DNA of 64,000 bases from positions 1,086,362-1,150,361 of the forward strand of contig CAVUPU010000004.1 in the NCBI GenBank assembly GCA_963743425.1, read 5' to 3'. The position numbers and the translations under genes are program-made. How positions within the stretch are numbered: position 1 is the first letter of the stretch; the number at the start of each line of letters is the position of its first letter. The notes beneath the pieces are model-generated. The model worked only from the letters and a program-made list of their open reading frames with translations, was not told the DNA's origin and did not search any database. The stretch comes from JAJVID01 sp963743425 (GTDB lineage: Bacteria; Acidobacteriota; Blastocatellia; RBC074). This document shows positions 38,310 to 47,746 of this stretch, piece after piece.

Positions 38310-38615
38310 TTATTTTTTAGCCTTTGGCGGAACGATGTTGTCCTTGGCGGCCTTGGCCACACGGAATTTGACTACGGTCTTGGCCGGGATTCTGATCTCT
38401 TCACCGGTCGCGGGATTGCGCCCCTTGCGGGCTTTGCGGTTGGCTTTGACGAGTTTGCCGATTCCGGGCAAGGTGAAAGCGCCGGCTTTCTTCGTCTGCG
38501 CGACCGCGACCGAGGCGAGTTCATCGATCACCTCATTTGCGGCCTTCTTTGAAAGGCTGAATTTTTCCGCGATGTGAGCGGCGAGTTGGCTCTTGGTCAT
38601 CAGTTTTGCTGCCAT
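38310..38615 (-). CDS. HU family DNA-binding protein
   Basis: 101 residues; ATG preceded by CAAGGAGAAAAAC. The HU/IHF fold is obvious: MTKSQLAAHIAEKFSLSKKA, the beta-arm region KKAGAFTLPGIGKLVKANRKARKGRNPATGEEIRIPAKTV (quoted in parts: GIGKLVKANRKARKGRNPAT, GEEIRIPAKTVVKFR). The Lys/Pro-rich C-terminal tail (KDNIVPPKAKK) is common in acidobacterial and planctomycete HU. A nucleoid-structuring protein, probably abundant. Confidence 0.95.
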   Translation of the reverse strand: MAAKLMTKSQLAAHIAEKFSLSKKAANEVIDELASVAVAQTKKAGAFTLPGIGKLVKANRKARKGRNPATGEEIRIPAKTVVKFRVAKAAKDNIVPPKAKK

Positions 38616-38970
38616 GTTTTTCTCCTTGTGAAGTGATTGATTTCAGGCTGCGCCGTCGCTGTGGCTTCGGTGAACTTGAGGAAGTCCTGCTCGAAGGGCA
38701 ACCTTACGTAATTTACCAGAGGCGGTAACCCGGCCTCCGGCTTTGTTTGTTGATGCTCGATTCTGACCACAGGGCCTATGGTCAAAACCGGACGAGTGAA
38801 AATGGCAAATTGCCTTCGCATATTATGCAATGCTAAAACGCGCGGCAGTATACCGTAGCTGGTATTGGCGCGCAAGATAAAACGCCTGATTTTTCGGGCT
38901 AAAAATGCGATTGAGCCGTGGAGACCGCATGGGCATTGGTTTTCCGCGCGACCGCTCGTACGACCCTCCT

Positions 38971-39128
38971 GGATTGCGGATAGCGGATAGCAAGAAGACC
39001 GAGCACACCTCGAATCCATAGAGTAATGACATCTCATTTAAGACGGAATGAAATCACCACTCGTCAAGTACAGACGCAAGATTTTGCGTCTCTTCAATCC
39101 GCAATCCGCAATCCGCAATCCGCAATCA
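38971..39128. repeat. 7-bp-period inverted repeats (CAATCCG type) with internal palindrome
   Basis: The left block GGATTGC GGATAGC GGATAGC (38971-38991) faces the right block of nearly five CAATCCG units (39095-39128); they can pair across about 100 bases. The palindrome AGACGCAAGATTTTGCGTCT (39072-39091) lies between. The region 38616-39258 holds the HU promoter zone and this repeat. An open frame on the minus strand there has no protein-like features. Confidence 0.75.
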
Positions 39129-39258
39129 TTGCCAAACCCGACGAGTTTAGTTTAGATTCTGTCGCCGCGTGGGAAGCCGCCGTCGTTCTGGACGGCTCGA
39201 TGCGCAGCCCGCGCTTGTTTTATCTCAGTGACCAGATAGTTCGAGGAGGATCGAAACC

Positions 39259-39450
39259 GTGCCATTAGCAGTTTGTCCGGAATGTGAAGCGGAAATCCAC
39301 GTCGATGAGGGCGTGGACAAGGGGGAAATCATTCACTGTGAAGAGTGTGAGGCCAGGCTTGAAGTCGTCGGCCTCGATCCGATCGAGTTGGACCTCGCGA
39401 TGGAAGATGAGGAAGATGATTACGACGATGAAGACGAAGAGAAATATTGA
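39259..39450 (+). CDS. LysW-like small zinc-ribbon protein lacking the carrier tail
   Basis: 63 residues from a GTG start (GAGGAGGATCGAAACC upstream). Two CxxC pairs, CPECEAEIHVDEG and CEECEARLEVV, then GLDPIELDL, as in LysW/ArgW amino-group carrier proteins. The canonical EDWGE C-terminus, whose terminal Glu carries the substrate, is missing. The tail is an acidic EDEEDDYDDEDEEKY instead. So it is a LysW-family zinc ribbon but probably not an amino-group carrier. No lysine or arginine biosynthesis genes adjoin it. Confidence 0.82.
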   Translation: MPLAVCPECEAEIHVDEGVDKGEIIHCEECEARLEVVGLDPIELDLAMEDEEDDYDDEDEEKY

Positions 39451-39591
39451 CGTCCAATCAATGCTGAGTTGAACTGTGCGGCCTCTACTTGAGAAGGATG
39501 GAATTTATTTGCCTGCGGGACACGCTGATGGCGCGAAGGCGAATATCAGTGTCATCCGTGTGATTCGCGCGACGGTTTTCTGAGGGGTTTC

Positions 39592-40227
39592 ATGAAATCG
39601 CAATTCGGATACGCAATTATCTGCGCGCCGCTTATGGCCGCTCTTCTGCTCGCTCCTGGGAGCGCGCAATCCGAAACGCAGACGGGCGTCCTCAAGGGCA
39701 GGGTGAAAGAGCGGAATGGGAAAGCTCTTGAAGGCGTGATAGTCCGCGCGACCAGCGCTGAGAACAATGAAGATAAGCGCGAAACGAAAAGCGATGACAA
39801 AGGGGACTTCGAATTCGCTGCGCTTCCGGCGGGCCGTTACTCGCTTTCGTTCGAAAAGCAGGGCTATAAAACTTTCATCACGCGCAAGTTGGAAGTCGCA
39901 GCCGGCGAAACTACCAAGCTCAGCAGCGTCGTCGAACTCGCGCGTGAAGGCGAGCCTTACGCCGTCATCCGCGGCGCAGTCTTTCACGGGCCGGGTTACA
40001 CGTTGCCCAACGCGACGGTGATAATCGAACGAATTGACAGCGGGAAGAAATTCAAACAGGAGACTATCTCACATGTGGGCGGCGAGTTCGCCTTTCGGTT
40101 AAAAGCGGAGAAGGCGAAATACCGCGTCACTGCGACCGCCAGCGGCTTCCAGCCAGCTTCGATAGAAGTCGAAATCGATGGCGACGAGGCCAGAAATGTG
40201 GCGTTGACCTTGCAGCCCGTCAAATAG
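39592..40227 (+). CDS. Secreted carboxypeptidase-regulatory-like domain protein
   Basis: 211 residues with a signal peptide (IICAPLMAALLLAPGSAQS). Two tandem CarboxypepD_reg-type beta-sandwich units follow: TGVLKGRVKERNGKALEGVI...YSLSFEKQGYKTFITRKLEV and GAVFHGPGYTLPNATVIIER...YRVTATASGFQPASIEVEI. No enzyme domain is present. Likely a periplasmic or surface binding/adhesion module. GAGGGGTTTC precedes the ATG. Thirty-eight bases separate it from the L,D-transpeptidase gene, so co-transcription is possible. Confidence 0.85.
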   Translation: MKSQFGYAIICAPLMAALLLAPGSAQSETQTGVLKGRVKERNGKALEGVIVRATSAENNEDKRETKSDDKGDFEFAALPAGRYSLSFEKQGYKTFITRKLEVAAGETTKLSSVVELAREGEPYAVIRGAVFHGPGYTLPNATVIIERIDSGKKFKQETISHVGGEFAFRLKAEKAKYRVTATASGFQPASIEVEIDGDEARNVALTLQPVK

Positions 40228-40265
40228 AATCGGTCAATGGCCTGTGAATTGCCATTACAAATGGT

Positions 40266-40933
40266 ATGTGGATCGAATGGCGAAAATTCACAAATGGCCA
40301 TTGGCGATTCGGATACGCTCTACTGATTTGGACGTTTTGTCTGGGAAGTCTGCTGACAATAGCCCTTCTTAACTTTGTCGCGATCGAAGGGCAAGCCCAG
40401 CAAACAGCGCAGCAGGCGGAAGAAAAGCCTCGGGCGGATCGGACTCCATCTAACCAGCCAGGGGCGGGCCAGCCAGGGGCGGGCCAGCCAGGGCGGGCCA
40501 GCCAGGGGCGGGCGAATTGACCGCCGCTGATCCTGAAGTGACGTCCGAGCGCAACGGCGAGGCTGAATATCCTCGCGTCGAAGTGGATCTGAGCAGACAG
40601 ATATTGACGGTATTTGACGCTTCCGGCGATGTCACGAAAGTTTTGCCGATCTCATCAGGCAGCGGAAAATGGTACGTTTCCGAAGGCGAAAGGCGAAGGG
40701 CCATTACTCCCACAGGACGCTTCAGGGTTTATCGTAAAATTCGAGCATGGCGCAAAAGTCCGTTGGGGTTGATGTATTACCCGGTCTATATTGTCGGAGG
40801 CATAGCCATTCACGGCAGCCCGTCGGTGCCACGCAGGCCGGCGAGTCACGGATGCATTCGCATTCCGATGTACGCCGCGAAAGCGTTTTTCGATACGACG
40901 CCGATCGGAACGCTGGTGGTGGTTCATGGATGA
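40266..40933 (+). CDS. L,D-transpeptidase (YkuD family), frame broken in a 15-bp repeat
   Basis: Peptidoglycan cross-linking or lipoprotein-anchoring enzyme of the periplasm. The N-terminus has a membrane anchor or signal (FGYALLIWTFCLGSLLTIALL) and a GQPGA pentapeptide linker. The YkuD domain starts near VEVDLSRQILTVFDASGD and contains the catalytic motif HGSPSVPRRPASHGCIRIPM with the active-site Cys. The signal and enzyme halves are in different frames. The third of four 15-bp linker repeats lacks one G (run at 40491-40493). Restoring it fuses the halves precisely through GQPGAGQPGAGELTAADPEV. It may be a phase-variable slippage site or an assembly error. Confidence 0.82.
40454..40512 (+). 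repeat. 15-bp coding tandem repeat with one short copy
   Basis: Units CCAGCCAGGGGCGGG at 40454, 40469, 40484 (14 bases only, GGG instead of GGGG) and 40498. Each full unit codes GQPGA in the L,D-transpeptidase linker. The short copy causes the frame break. Confidence 0.9.
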
Positions 40934-41035
40934 CCAAAGAAGGAGCCTGCGCGAAATTCGCCGAAATGGCCGCGCGAAATGAAAACGATCTGGCGCCGGA
41001 TCGGGCGGCGGCGCACATCGCGGCTGAAGAGTATC

Positions 41036-41126
41036 CGTGTAGGGGCAGACCTACGTGTTTGCCCCGCCGCTTCGCAAGGGGCAAAATGTAGAGGCCGGGG
41101 CCCCACACGTAGGTTTGCCCCTACGT
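41036..41126. repeat. Inverted repeat element, 'cgtaggggca' type
   Basis: CGTGTAGGGGCAGACCTACG(TG) and CACGTAGGTTTGCCCCTACG form the arms of a roughly 90-base hairpin; an internal GGGGC...GCCCC pairing is also possible. It fills the space between the transpeptidase and the glycolipid-binding-family gene. Confidence 0.78.
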
Positions 41127-41174
41127 TGATCGGTCGCGCCCAACTGAAAACCGCTATAAATCAAACCATAAAGC

Positions 41175-41747
41175 ATGACGCTCAATCACATGATACTCTG
41201 GCGCAGGCTCGACGAGCCGGGGCACGAGTTTGCCCAACTATTTTTTGAGGACGCCGTCTGGCGTCTCACGGGGACAGCGATCTTTGCGTTCGGCCATCCG
41301 CAGCGCCGGCCTGCGCGCTTGGATTATCTGGTGGTATGCGACGCGGATTGGCAAACGCGATCCGCGAGCGTCTCTGGCTGGGTCGGAGACGAGGTGATTC
41401 GCGTTGATGTGTCGGTTGATGAAGCTCGGCGTTGGCGCCTGAACGGAATAGAAGTCCCGGAGGTAGAAGGTTGCGTTGACATCGACCTCAACTTCAGCCC
41501 TTCGACCAACCTGCTGCCGATTCGCCGCTTGCGGTTGAATGTCGGGGACGAAGTCGCGGCGACGGCGGCGTGGCTTCGCTTTCCCGATTTCAAACTCGAA
41601 CCGCTGGATCAATCCTATCGCCGCATCTCTGACGCCGGTTATCGCTACGAGTCCGGGGCAGGGAGTTTCGTCACGCAGCTTTCGGTCAATGAGGCCGGGT
41701 TCGTGACCGGCTATTCGAATTCGTGGGTGATCGAAGCGCCTGCCTGA
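41175..41747 (+). CDS. Putative glycolipid-binding protein (DUF1089 family)
   Basis: 190 residues. Family landmarks: MILWRRLDEPGHE at the start, RWRLNGIEVPEVEGCVDIDL, and FSPSTNLLPIRRLRL, as in the Pseudomonas PA1994-type spiral beta-roll proteins. The fold resembles lipoprotein-localisation factors, and glycolipid binding is proposed for the family rather than proven. No signal peptide. The ATG at 41190 is an alternative start. Convergent with rpsT, 12 bases apart. Confidence 0.85.
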   Translation: MTLNHMILWRRLDEPGHEFAQLFFEDAVWRLTGTAIFAFGHPQRRPARLDYLVVCDADWQTRSASVSGWVGDEVIRVDVSVDEARRWRLNGIEVPEVEGCVDIDLNFSPSTNLLPIRRLRLNVGDEVAATAAWLRFPDFKLEPLDQSYRRISDAGYRYESGAGSFVTQLSVNEAGFVTGYSNSWVIEAPA

Positions 41748-41759
41748 TGAAGCAAGGCG

Positions 41760-42029
41760 TCACTTCAAGGCCAATTTATTGACGCTCATTGTCAACCGGG
41801 CCTTATGGCGAGCCGCCGCGTTGCGGTGCAGAATGCCTTTCTGAACCGACTTATCGATTATCGAAACGGTTTCGGCGTGCAGCGCCCGCGCCTCGTGGAG
41901 GCTGCCCGCGGCGAGCGCGGCGCGCAGCCTCTTGATTTGAGTCCGCAGGCGGGTGCGGCCGGCGGTGTTGACGGCGTTGCGGCGCGCATTTTGACGATCG
42001 CGCTTTTCCGCTGATTTATGATTCGGCAT
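41760..42029 (-). CDS. rpsT: 30S ribosomal protein S20
   Basis: 89 residues, highly basic and helical: MPNHKSAEKRDRQNARRNAV, RTRLRTQIKRLRAAL, and KGILHRNAAARHKARLTMSV, the S20 hallmark. Binds 16S rRNA helices during 30S assembly. The start is preceded by AAGGAGAG with a 12-base spacer. Transcribed alone, as is usual. Confidence 0.97.
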   Translation of the reverse strand: MPNHKSAEKRDRQNARRNAVNTAGRTRLRTQIKRLRAALAAGSLHEARALHAETVSIIDKSVQKGILHRNAAARHKARLTMSVNKLALK

Positions 42030-42241
42030 AATTTTAGAAGCTCTCCTTGCTGCTTACCGTGAAGAATCGCCTTGTGTTTACAAAGCGCGGAGTATAGGGA
42101 CGCGGCGACGCGGCTGTCAAGCCGCCGACTACGGGCCGCGCTAATGTCCGCTCTTTTGGCGCGAAAGTTTGACAAGGAATAAGGGCTTCTGATAGCTTCA
42201 CGGCCTTGTTTAACGTCGTTGATCGGTAGACTGACCACACT

Positions 42242-43273
42242 ATGGTTCGAGTTGATTGTTGCCTGCAGGAAGATTCAAAAAGCCACGCTGGCGATAGCGC
42301 CCGTCGCGTCGGACTGGCCGTCACGACGCTGGTGTTGATTATCCTCATCGCCTCGTGCAAGGGCCTGGTGACAAGCACTGACCACACAATACCCAAACTG
42401 ATCACCCCGCTGGCCGAGGCTAAATTCGATGATTTAATCAAGCAGCTTCAGCCCTTCACCAATCTGCAATCGCTTCGCACCTCGCAGGCCAATCTGTGGT
42501 TCATCGACGCCGCGGCGTCGGAAAAATTTCGCATCGAAGTGGACTCGACTTTAATATTGCAGCGACCCGATAAGATTCGGATGCTGATTCAGGCTAGCTT
42601 CGGGACGAAGATCGCGGACATGGTTTCGGCATCCAACCATTTCAGGGTCGCGATCCACTACCCTGCCGAATACCAGCAGTTTCTGATCGGGACGAATGAC
42701 GCGGATTACAGCGCGTGGCTGGCGAAGCTCAAAGCGAAAGAGAGAGAGAGCTCTCTCTCATCGGCGCGCCCTTTCCATTTCACTGAAGCTTTGATGATGC
42801 GCCCGGTGGCCTTGAATGACCCGCGCTTCGTTTACGGGATCGAGGAGGCGCTCCTCGAGGAGCCTGACACGCGGCGGGGAGCGAAAAAAGGGGCCAGGGC
42901 GCTGCGCAGTTTCTATGTGATCTCAGAGCTGGAGATCTCGCCCGAAGGGCAAGGGCCGGCGCGCATCCGCCGCCGATTCTGGTTCGACCGCGCGAACGGG
43001 GCGCGCTTCGCCCGCCAGCAAATCTTCGACCAGAATGGACAACTCGCGACCGAAGTTCAATATTCCGACTACAAGAAACTCAACTCCGGCAGCCAGGACA
43101 CCTGGCCGGGCGTGATCTGGGTCAACCGTCCCCACGAAGGCTATATGGCGCGGCTGACTTTCAGCGACGAGAAGTTCGAGATCAATCCCGATCTGAAGCC
43201 GACCACCTTCACGCTCGAAAACACCGAAAACTTTCGCGAGACCGATCTCGACAAGCCGGAGAAGAAACCCTGA
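42242..43273 (+). CDS. LolA/LolB-like outer-membrane lipoprotein (DUF4292-like)
   Basis: 343 residues. Lipobox in VTTLVLIILIASCKG (Cys about residue 39), so a lipid-anchored protein of the cell envelope. The body is a beta-rich LolA/LolB-like half-barrel (ANLWFIDAAASEKFRIEVDS, VYVISELEIS-like strands, RIRRRFWFDRANGARFARQQ, TEVQYSDYKKLNSG). It is followed directly (five bases) by an FtsX-type permease, an ATPase and a second LolA-like protein, so it likely functions in lipoprotein or lipid transfer to the outer membrane. Confidence 0.78.
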   Translation: MVRVDCCLQEDSKSHAGDSARRVGLAVTTLVLIILIASCKGLVTSTDHTIPKLITPLAEAKFDDLIKQLQPFTNLQSLRTSQANLWFIDAAASEKFRIEVDSTLILQRPDKIRMLIQASFGTKIADMVSASNHFRVAIHYPAEYQQFLIGTNDADYSAWLAKLKAKERESSLSSARPFHFTEALMMRPVALNDPRFVYGIEEALLEEPDTRRGAKKGARALRSFYVISELEISPEGQGPARIRRRFWFDRANGARFARQQIFDQNGQLATEVQYSDYKKLNSGSQDTWPGVIWVNRPHEGYMARLTFSDEKFEINPDLKPTTFTLENTENFRETDLDKPEKKP

Positions 43274-43278
43274 ATTCA

Positions 43279-44376
43279 ATGGACAACCTCGTTCTGTCGA
43301 ATATCAGACAGCGCCCTACCCGCACGCTGATCAGCATGGCCGGCGTGGCGCTGGGCGTGATTCTGGTCATTCTCAACACGGCGCTGATGCGCGGCATGCT
43401 CAATGACCGCGTCAGGCGCGAGCAGGGGGTCGGGGCCGAGATTCAATTCTGGCGCTTGGGGGCGCAATCGCTCTCGACGTCGAACGCCATGCCGCTCGAC
43501 CTTCGATACGCCGATCGCCTGAAGAAGATTCCGGGGGTGCGGATGGTCAGCCCTATCGGACATTACGTGCAGACCGGAAACAGCGGACTCGGCTTCGAGA
43601 TGGTTGACGCGATCGAGCTTGACACATATTCGGCGATCAGCAGTTTGCGGATCGTCGAGGGGCGCGCCTTCCAGTCCGATGACGAGGTCATAGTTGACGA
43701 GTTCAAGGCCAGGCGCGAAAACATGGGCGTGGGCAGCGCAATTCAGGTCTTCGGCAAAACAATGAAGGTCGCCGGAATATATTCGCCGCAGATCGGATCG
43801 AGGATAAAGATGTCGCTCGGCGCGCTGCAGCGCGCCCTGTCTCAGGAGAATAAATGCCTGGCGATTCTCGTCAAAGTGGATGACGGAATCGCCCAGGAAG
43901 AGGTCGCGCGCCGGATCAACGCCGAACTGCCCAACAACCAGGTCGTGTTGACGCGCGATATAGGCGTGAATTTCGGGGGCCAGATACCCGGCATTCAAGG
44001 CTTCGTCAGAGCCATCATGGGATTGTCGATGGTCGTCAGCGCGCTCGTCATTCTGCTGGCCATGTACACGACGATCACCGAGCGCACGCGCGAGATAGGC
44101 ATTCTGAAATCGCTCGGCGCTTCAAAAAGCTACATCGTCGGCATCATCGAAAAAGAGGCCATCGCGATCAGCCTGATCGGGGTCGTCGCCGGCCTCGCCG
44201 TGGCCCTGGTTGCGGCGTTCGGGATCGAACGGGTGACCACCTTGAAGCTCGAATTTCACTGGACGCGGATTTTGGCGGCGGCCATGATCGGACTCGGCGC
44301 GGGGGCGATCGGCGCGCTCTACCCGGCCGTGCGAGCGGCTAATCAGGACGCCGTGAAGGCTCTTTCTTATGAGTGA
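43279..44376 (+). CDS. FtsX/MacB-type ABC transporter permease (LolC/E-like)
   Basis: 365 residues. N-terminal TM helix (LISMAGVALGVILVILNTAL), MacB-like periplasmic core of about 220 residues, then three TMs of the FtsX domain (IMGLSMVVSALVILLAMYTT, AISLIGVVAGLAVALVAAFG, MIGLGAGAIGALYPAVRA) with the conserved TITERTREIGILKSLGASKSY coupling segment. Works with the next gene as a mechanotransmission ABC system that moves lipoproteins or small molecules from the inner membrane. The flanking LolA-like genes favour the lipoprotein role. Confidence 0.9.
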   Translation: MDNLVLSNIRQRPTRTLISMAGVALGVILVILNTALMRGMLNDRVRREQGVGAEIQFWRLGAQSLSTSNAMPLDLRYADRLKKIPGVRMVSPIGHYVQTGNSGLGFEMVDAIELDTYSAISSLRIVEGRAFQSDDEVIVDEFKARRENMGVGSAIQVFGKTMKVAGIYSPQIGSRIKMSLGALQRALSQENKCLAILVKVDDGIAQEEVARRINAELPNNQVVLTRDIGVNFGGQIPGIQGFVRAIMGLSMVVSALVILLAMYTTITERTREIGILKSLGASKSYIVGIIEKEAIAISLIGVVAGLAVALVAAFGIERVTTLKLEFHWTRILAAAMIGLGAGAIGALYPAVRAANQDAVKALSYE

Positions 44377-44406
44377 TTTGTGCCTGCAAGCAATAGAGAT
44401 GTTTAG

Positions 44407-45090
44407 ATGAGCGCAATATTGAAAACCGAAGATTTAAAGATGATCTACCGCGTGGGCAAAGTCAACGTCAACGCCCTTCGCGGAGTCAACCTCTCAGTCG
44501 CGCCCGGCGAATTCGTCGCGGTCATGGGGCCGTCCGGATGCGGCAAATCGACGCTGCTGCACATCCTGGGCGGTTTGCTCAAACCGAGTTCAGGCCGCGT
44601 CATGGTCGACGGTGAAGACCTGGCCGCGATGAGCGACGCCGCGCGCACCGATCTGCGCCGCCGCAAGATCGGATTCGTTTTCCAACGGTTCAATCTCTTC
44701 CCGACGCTGACGGCGGAGGGGAATTTGAAACTGGCCGAGCGCATTCACGCTAACGGCAAGCGGGGCGTTGACGGCGAAGCCCGCCGCGAAATCCTGCGAT
44801 TATTGCGGCTGGAAAATAAAATGCGGCATAAACCACTGGAGTTGTCGGGTGGTGAGCAGCAACGAGTCGCAATCGCGCGCGCCATTATCAATCGCCCCTC
44901 AATCATTCTGGCCGACGAGCCGACTGGAAATCTGGACACGGAAAATTCTACAATTGTGCTGGATATGCTGCGGGGTCTCAATCAGGAGTTCAGGCAGACG
45001 ATCGTGATAATCACGCATAACCCTGAAGCCGCCGCGGTGGCTTCACGAACCATCGAGATGCGCGATGGGATGATCGTCAAGGAGCGTTGA
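44407..45090 (+). CDS. ABC transporter ATP-binding protein (LolD/MacB family)
   Basis: 227 residues. Walker A GPSGCGKST, Q-loop VFQRFNLFPTLTA, signature LSGGEQQRVAIARAI, Walker B IILADEPTGNLD and H-loop VIITHNPE. The family is the LolD/MacB/FtsE group by sequence style. It powers the permease encoded upstream. Thirty bases separate the genes; the ATG follows a GAGAT-like site. Confidence 0.95.
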   Translation: MSAILKTEDLKMIYRVGKVNVNALRGVNLSVAPGEFVAVMGPSGCGKSTLLHILGGLLKPSSGRVMVDGEDLAAMSDAARTDLRRRKIGFVFQRFNLFPTLTAEGNLKLAERIHANGKRGVDGEARREILRLLRLENKMRHKPLELSGGEQQRVAIARAIINRPSIILADEPTGNLDTENSTIVLDMLRGLNQEFRQTIVIITHNPEAAAVASRTIEMRDGMIVKER

Positions 45091-45124
45091 AGAAAATAAA
45101 CAGTCTGGCGAAGATTTTGAGATA

Positions 45125-45230
45125 TTTCCATTTTCCATTTGCCATTTTACGTTTTCCATTTGCCATTGCAGGAATCGCTCCGGGCATAAAATGACAAATG
45201 ACAAACGTAAAATGGCAAATGGAAAATGAA
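45125..45230. repeat. 7-bp-period hairpin repeat downstream of the ABC ATPase
   Basis: The right arm reads AATGACA AATGACA AACGTAA AATGGCA AATGGAA AATGAAA, and the left arm is its inverse (TTTCCATTTTCCATTTGCCA). The core GCAGGAATCGCTCCGGGC is like those at 6890 and 36200. Confidence 0.88.
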
Positions 45231-45242
45231 AGACGATGTTCT

Positions 45243-45626
45243 ATGAAGTCGGTATTGGTCGGATTAAAAAACGTCCTCCTCTGGTCTTACGGGCGTGGGA
45301 CGTGGCAATACGACGCGCTCTGCCTGATGATCGTGCTGACGGTCTTTCTGGTTCCAAGCAGTTACTTCGGAGATCGTGATCGCGCGAAACAACAATCGGC
45401 GAATGAGATCGAGGGGGCCGCGTCGAAGGCCGGCGAAACTTTTATCGATGCCGCCGAGTTGGACGGGTTTTTGAGAAGACAAAATCGGATCGAGATGTCT
45501 CAGACTCCGAAAGAAGCGATGCGGCTCTATTTGCGAGACAAACTTGAAAGGAACATCGCAATAGAAGAATGGGAACATTTCACCTCCTCCGAGGGTAAAG
45601 TGATTTATAAAGTTCGGTACAAATAA
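45243..45626 (+). CDS. Hypothetical single-pass membrane protein
   Basis: 127 residues from the ATG at 45243 (MKSVLVGLKNVLLWSYGRGT). One membrane segment (ALCLMIVLTVFLVPSSYFG) and a C-terminal soluble domain (TFIDAAELDGFLRRQNRIEM, YLRDKLERNIAIEEWEHF). Unrecognised. The position between the ABC transporter and LolA suggests an envelope accessory protein. A longer frame begins inside the heptamer repeat and is not favoured. Confidence 0.65.
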   Translation: MKSVLVGLKNVLLWSYGRGTWQYDALCLMIVLTVFLVPSSYFGDRDRAKQQSANEIEGAASKAGETFIDAAELDGFLRRQNRIEMSQTPKEAMRLYLRDKLERNIAIEEWEHFTSSEGKVIYKVRYK

Positions 45627-45677
45627 CGGTCCACCGGTTGTGCCCTTAAACGCCATACAGTTATGGAGAAGTTATAG

Positions 45678-46385
45678 ATGAAAAAGCTTATGTCCCTGGC
45701 GATCGTCGCGGGAATATCTCTTTTGCTTGCGGGAGCTGATCGCCGCTCTGACGCCAACGCGCAACCCCAACTTTTAACCGGCATTCTCAACAAGATGGAG
45801 AAGGCCCATCAGGATTTGAAGAGCCTCAAGGCCGAGATGGTTCTTGAAAAGACCAACACGCAGATCGGCGTCACCGATTCCGAATACGGCCAGTTGCTTT
45901 ACAAGCCCGGCACGCCGAAATTGAAACAGAAGCTGCGGATCGATTACACGAAACCCAGCAAAGACATCCTCGCGGTTGACGGCGACAATTTCGTCTTTTA
46001 CCAGCCGCGCATCAACCAGGCGTTTAAAGGCCAGGCGTCCAAGTATTCGAAAGGCAAGCAGGGCGGATTCGCTCAATTCATCACCATTGGACTCAACGGC
46101 TCGCTCAAATCGGCGTCCGGCAAATACAACATCAGCTTCGTCAAAGACGAGATGGTCGAGGGCATGATGACCAGCATTCTGCGCCTGACTCCGAAATCCA
46201 ACGACCAATTCACGAGCATTGACATCTGGGTCAATCAGCAGAACGGGTTTCCGGTGAGGTTCTCCGGGACTGAACGCAACGGCGACCTGACGATGGTCAC
46301 GCTGAAGAACCTGCAGTTGAATACGAACGTGCCCAACGACGCGTTCGCCCTGAACCTGCCGGGTGGAACCAAGGTCGTGAAGTAG
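45678..46385 (+). CDS. LolA-like outer-membrane lipoprotein carrier protein
   Basis: 235 residues; ATG preceded by GGAGAAGTTATAG. Signal peptide (LAIVAGISLLLAGADRR), then a LolA half-barrel: ILNKMEKAHQDLKSLKAEMV, KLRIDYTKPSKDILAVDGDN, FVFYQPRINQAF, SIDIWVNQQNGFPVRFSGTE. Periplasmic chaperone that ferries lipoproteins (or, in some lineages, other lipids). Groups with the lipoprotein and ABC genes upstream as a Lol-like system. The designation lolA is by similarity only. Confidence 0.85.
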   Translation: MKKLMSLAIVAGISLLLAGADRRSDANAQPQLLTGILNKMEKAHQDLKSLKAEMVLEKTNTQIGVTDSEYGQLLYKPGTPKLKQKLRIDYTKPSKDILAVDGDNFVFYQPRINQAFKGQASKYSKGKQGGFAQFITIGLNGSLKSASGKYNISFVKDEMVEGMMTSILRLTPKSNDQFTSIDIWVNQQNGFPVRFSGTERNGDLTMVTLKNLQLNTNVPNDAFALNLPGGTKVVK

Positions 46386-46533
46386 TTTCATTCCTCTCAA
46401 TCATCGAGGCGGTTGCGAGGCGGCAACCGCCTCGAATTCTCCGATTCAATTTCTCTCTCAACGGTCGCCGATAGGGACCAGGCGCGAAAGTCGTCCCTAT
46501 TCGTTCATAACAGAAGACTCCCCGACTCTTCTC

Positions 46534-46676
46534 ATGGTCTTTGAGAATTATGCGACAACAGCGCAGGGGCGGGTATTCCCCGCCCGCGTCCATGATCGAG
46601 GCGATTGGGCCCGAAATACGCGGGGGGGCAATACCCGCCCCTACAATTGTTGTCGCAGTTATTTTTCAAACACCAT
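46534..46676. mobile_element. MITE-like element with ATGGTCTTTGAGAATTA ends
   Basis: Terminal ATGGTCTTTGAGAATTATGC and ATTTTTCAAACACCAT are near inverse and match the ends of the elements at 33937 and 59231. The interior is different: GCGACAACA...GCAGGGGCGGGTAT against ATACCCGCCCCTACAATTGT(TGTCGC). Non-coding. The shared ends with an exchanged interior suggest a common mobilising enzyme. Confidence 0.78.
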
Positions 46677-46708
46677 AAGAGGAGCGGCGCCCGGTACCCG
46701 AACTCCCA

Positions 46709-47745
<1,037 letters not shown>

Positions 47746-47746
<1 letters not shown>

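Noticed and set aside
38600..39037. Minus-strand open frame of 145 residues upstream of HU
   Set aside because: It covers the HU ribosome site and repeat DNA, has no domain features and has an unlikely composition.
38971..39128. CRISPR-like array of short repeats
   Set aside because: Units are seven bases without unique spacers, arranged as inverted arms. No cas genes are present in the window.
39026..39268. Small open frame before the LysW-like gene
   Set aside because: It translates repeat DNA (SLQSAIRNPQSAI) and overlaps the start of the real gene without its own ribosome site.
40747..41091. Plus-strand frame MAQKSVGVDVLPG overlapping the L,D-transpeptidase
   Set aside because: Out-of-frame shadow of the YkuD domain that runs into the hairpin repeat at 41036.
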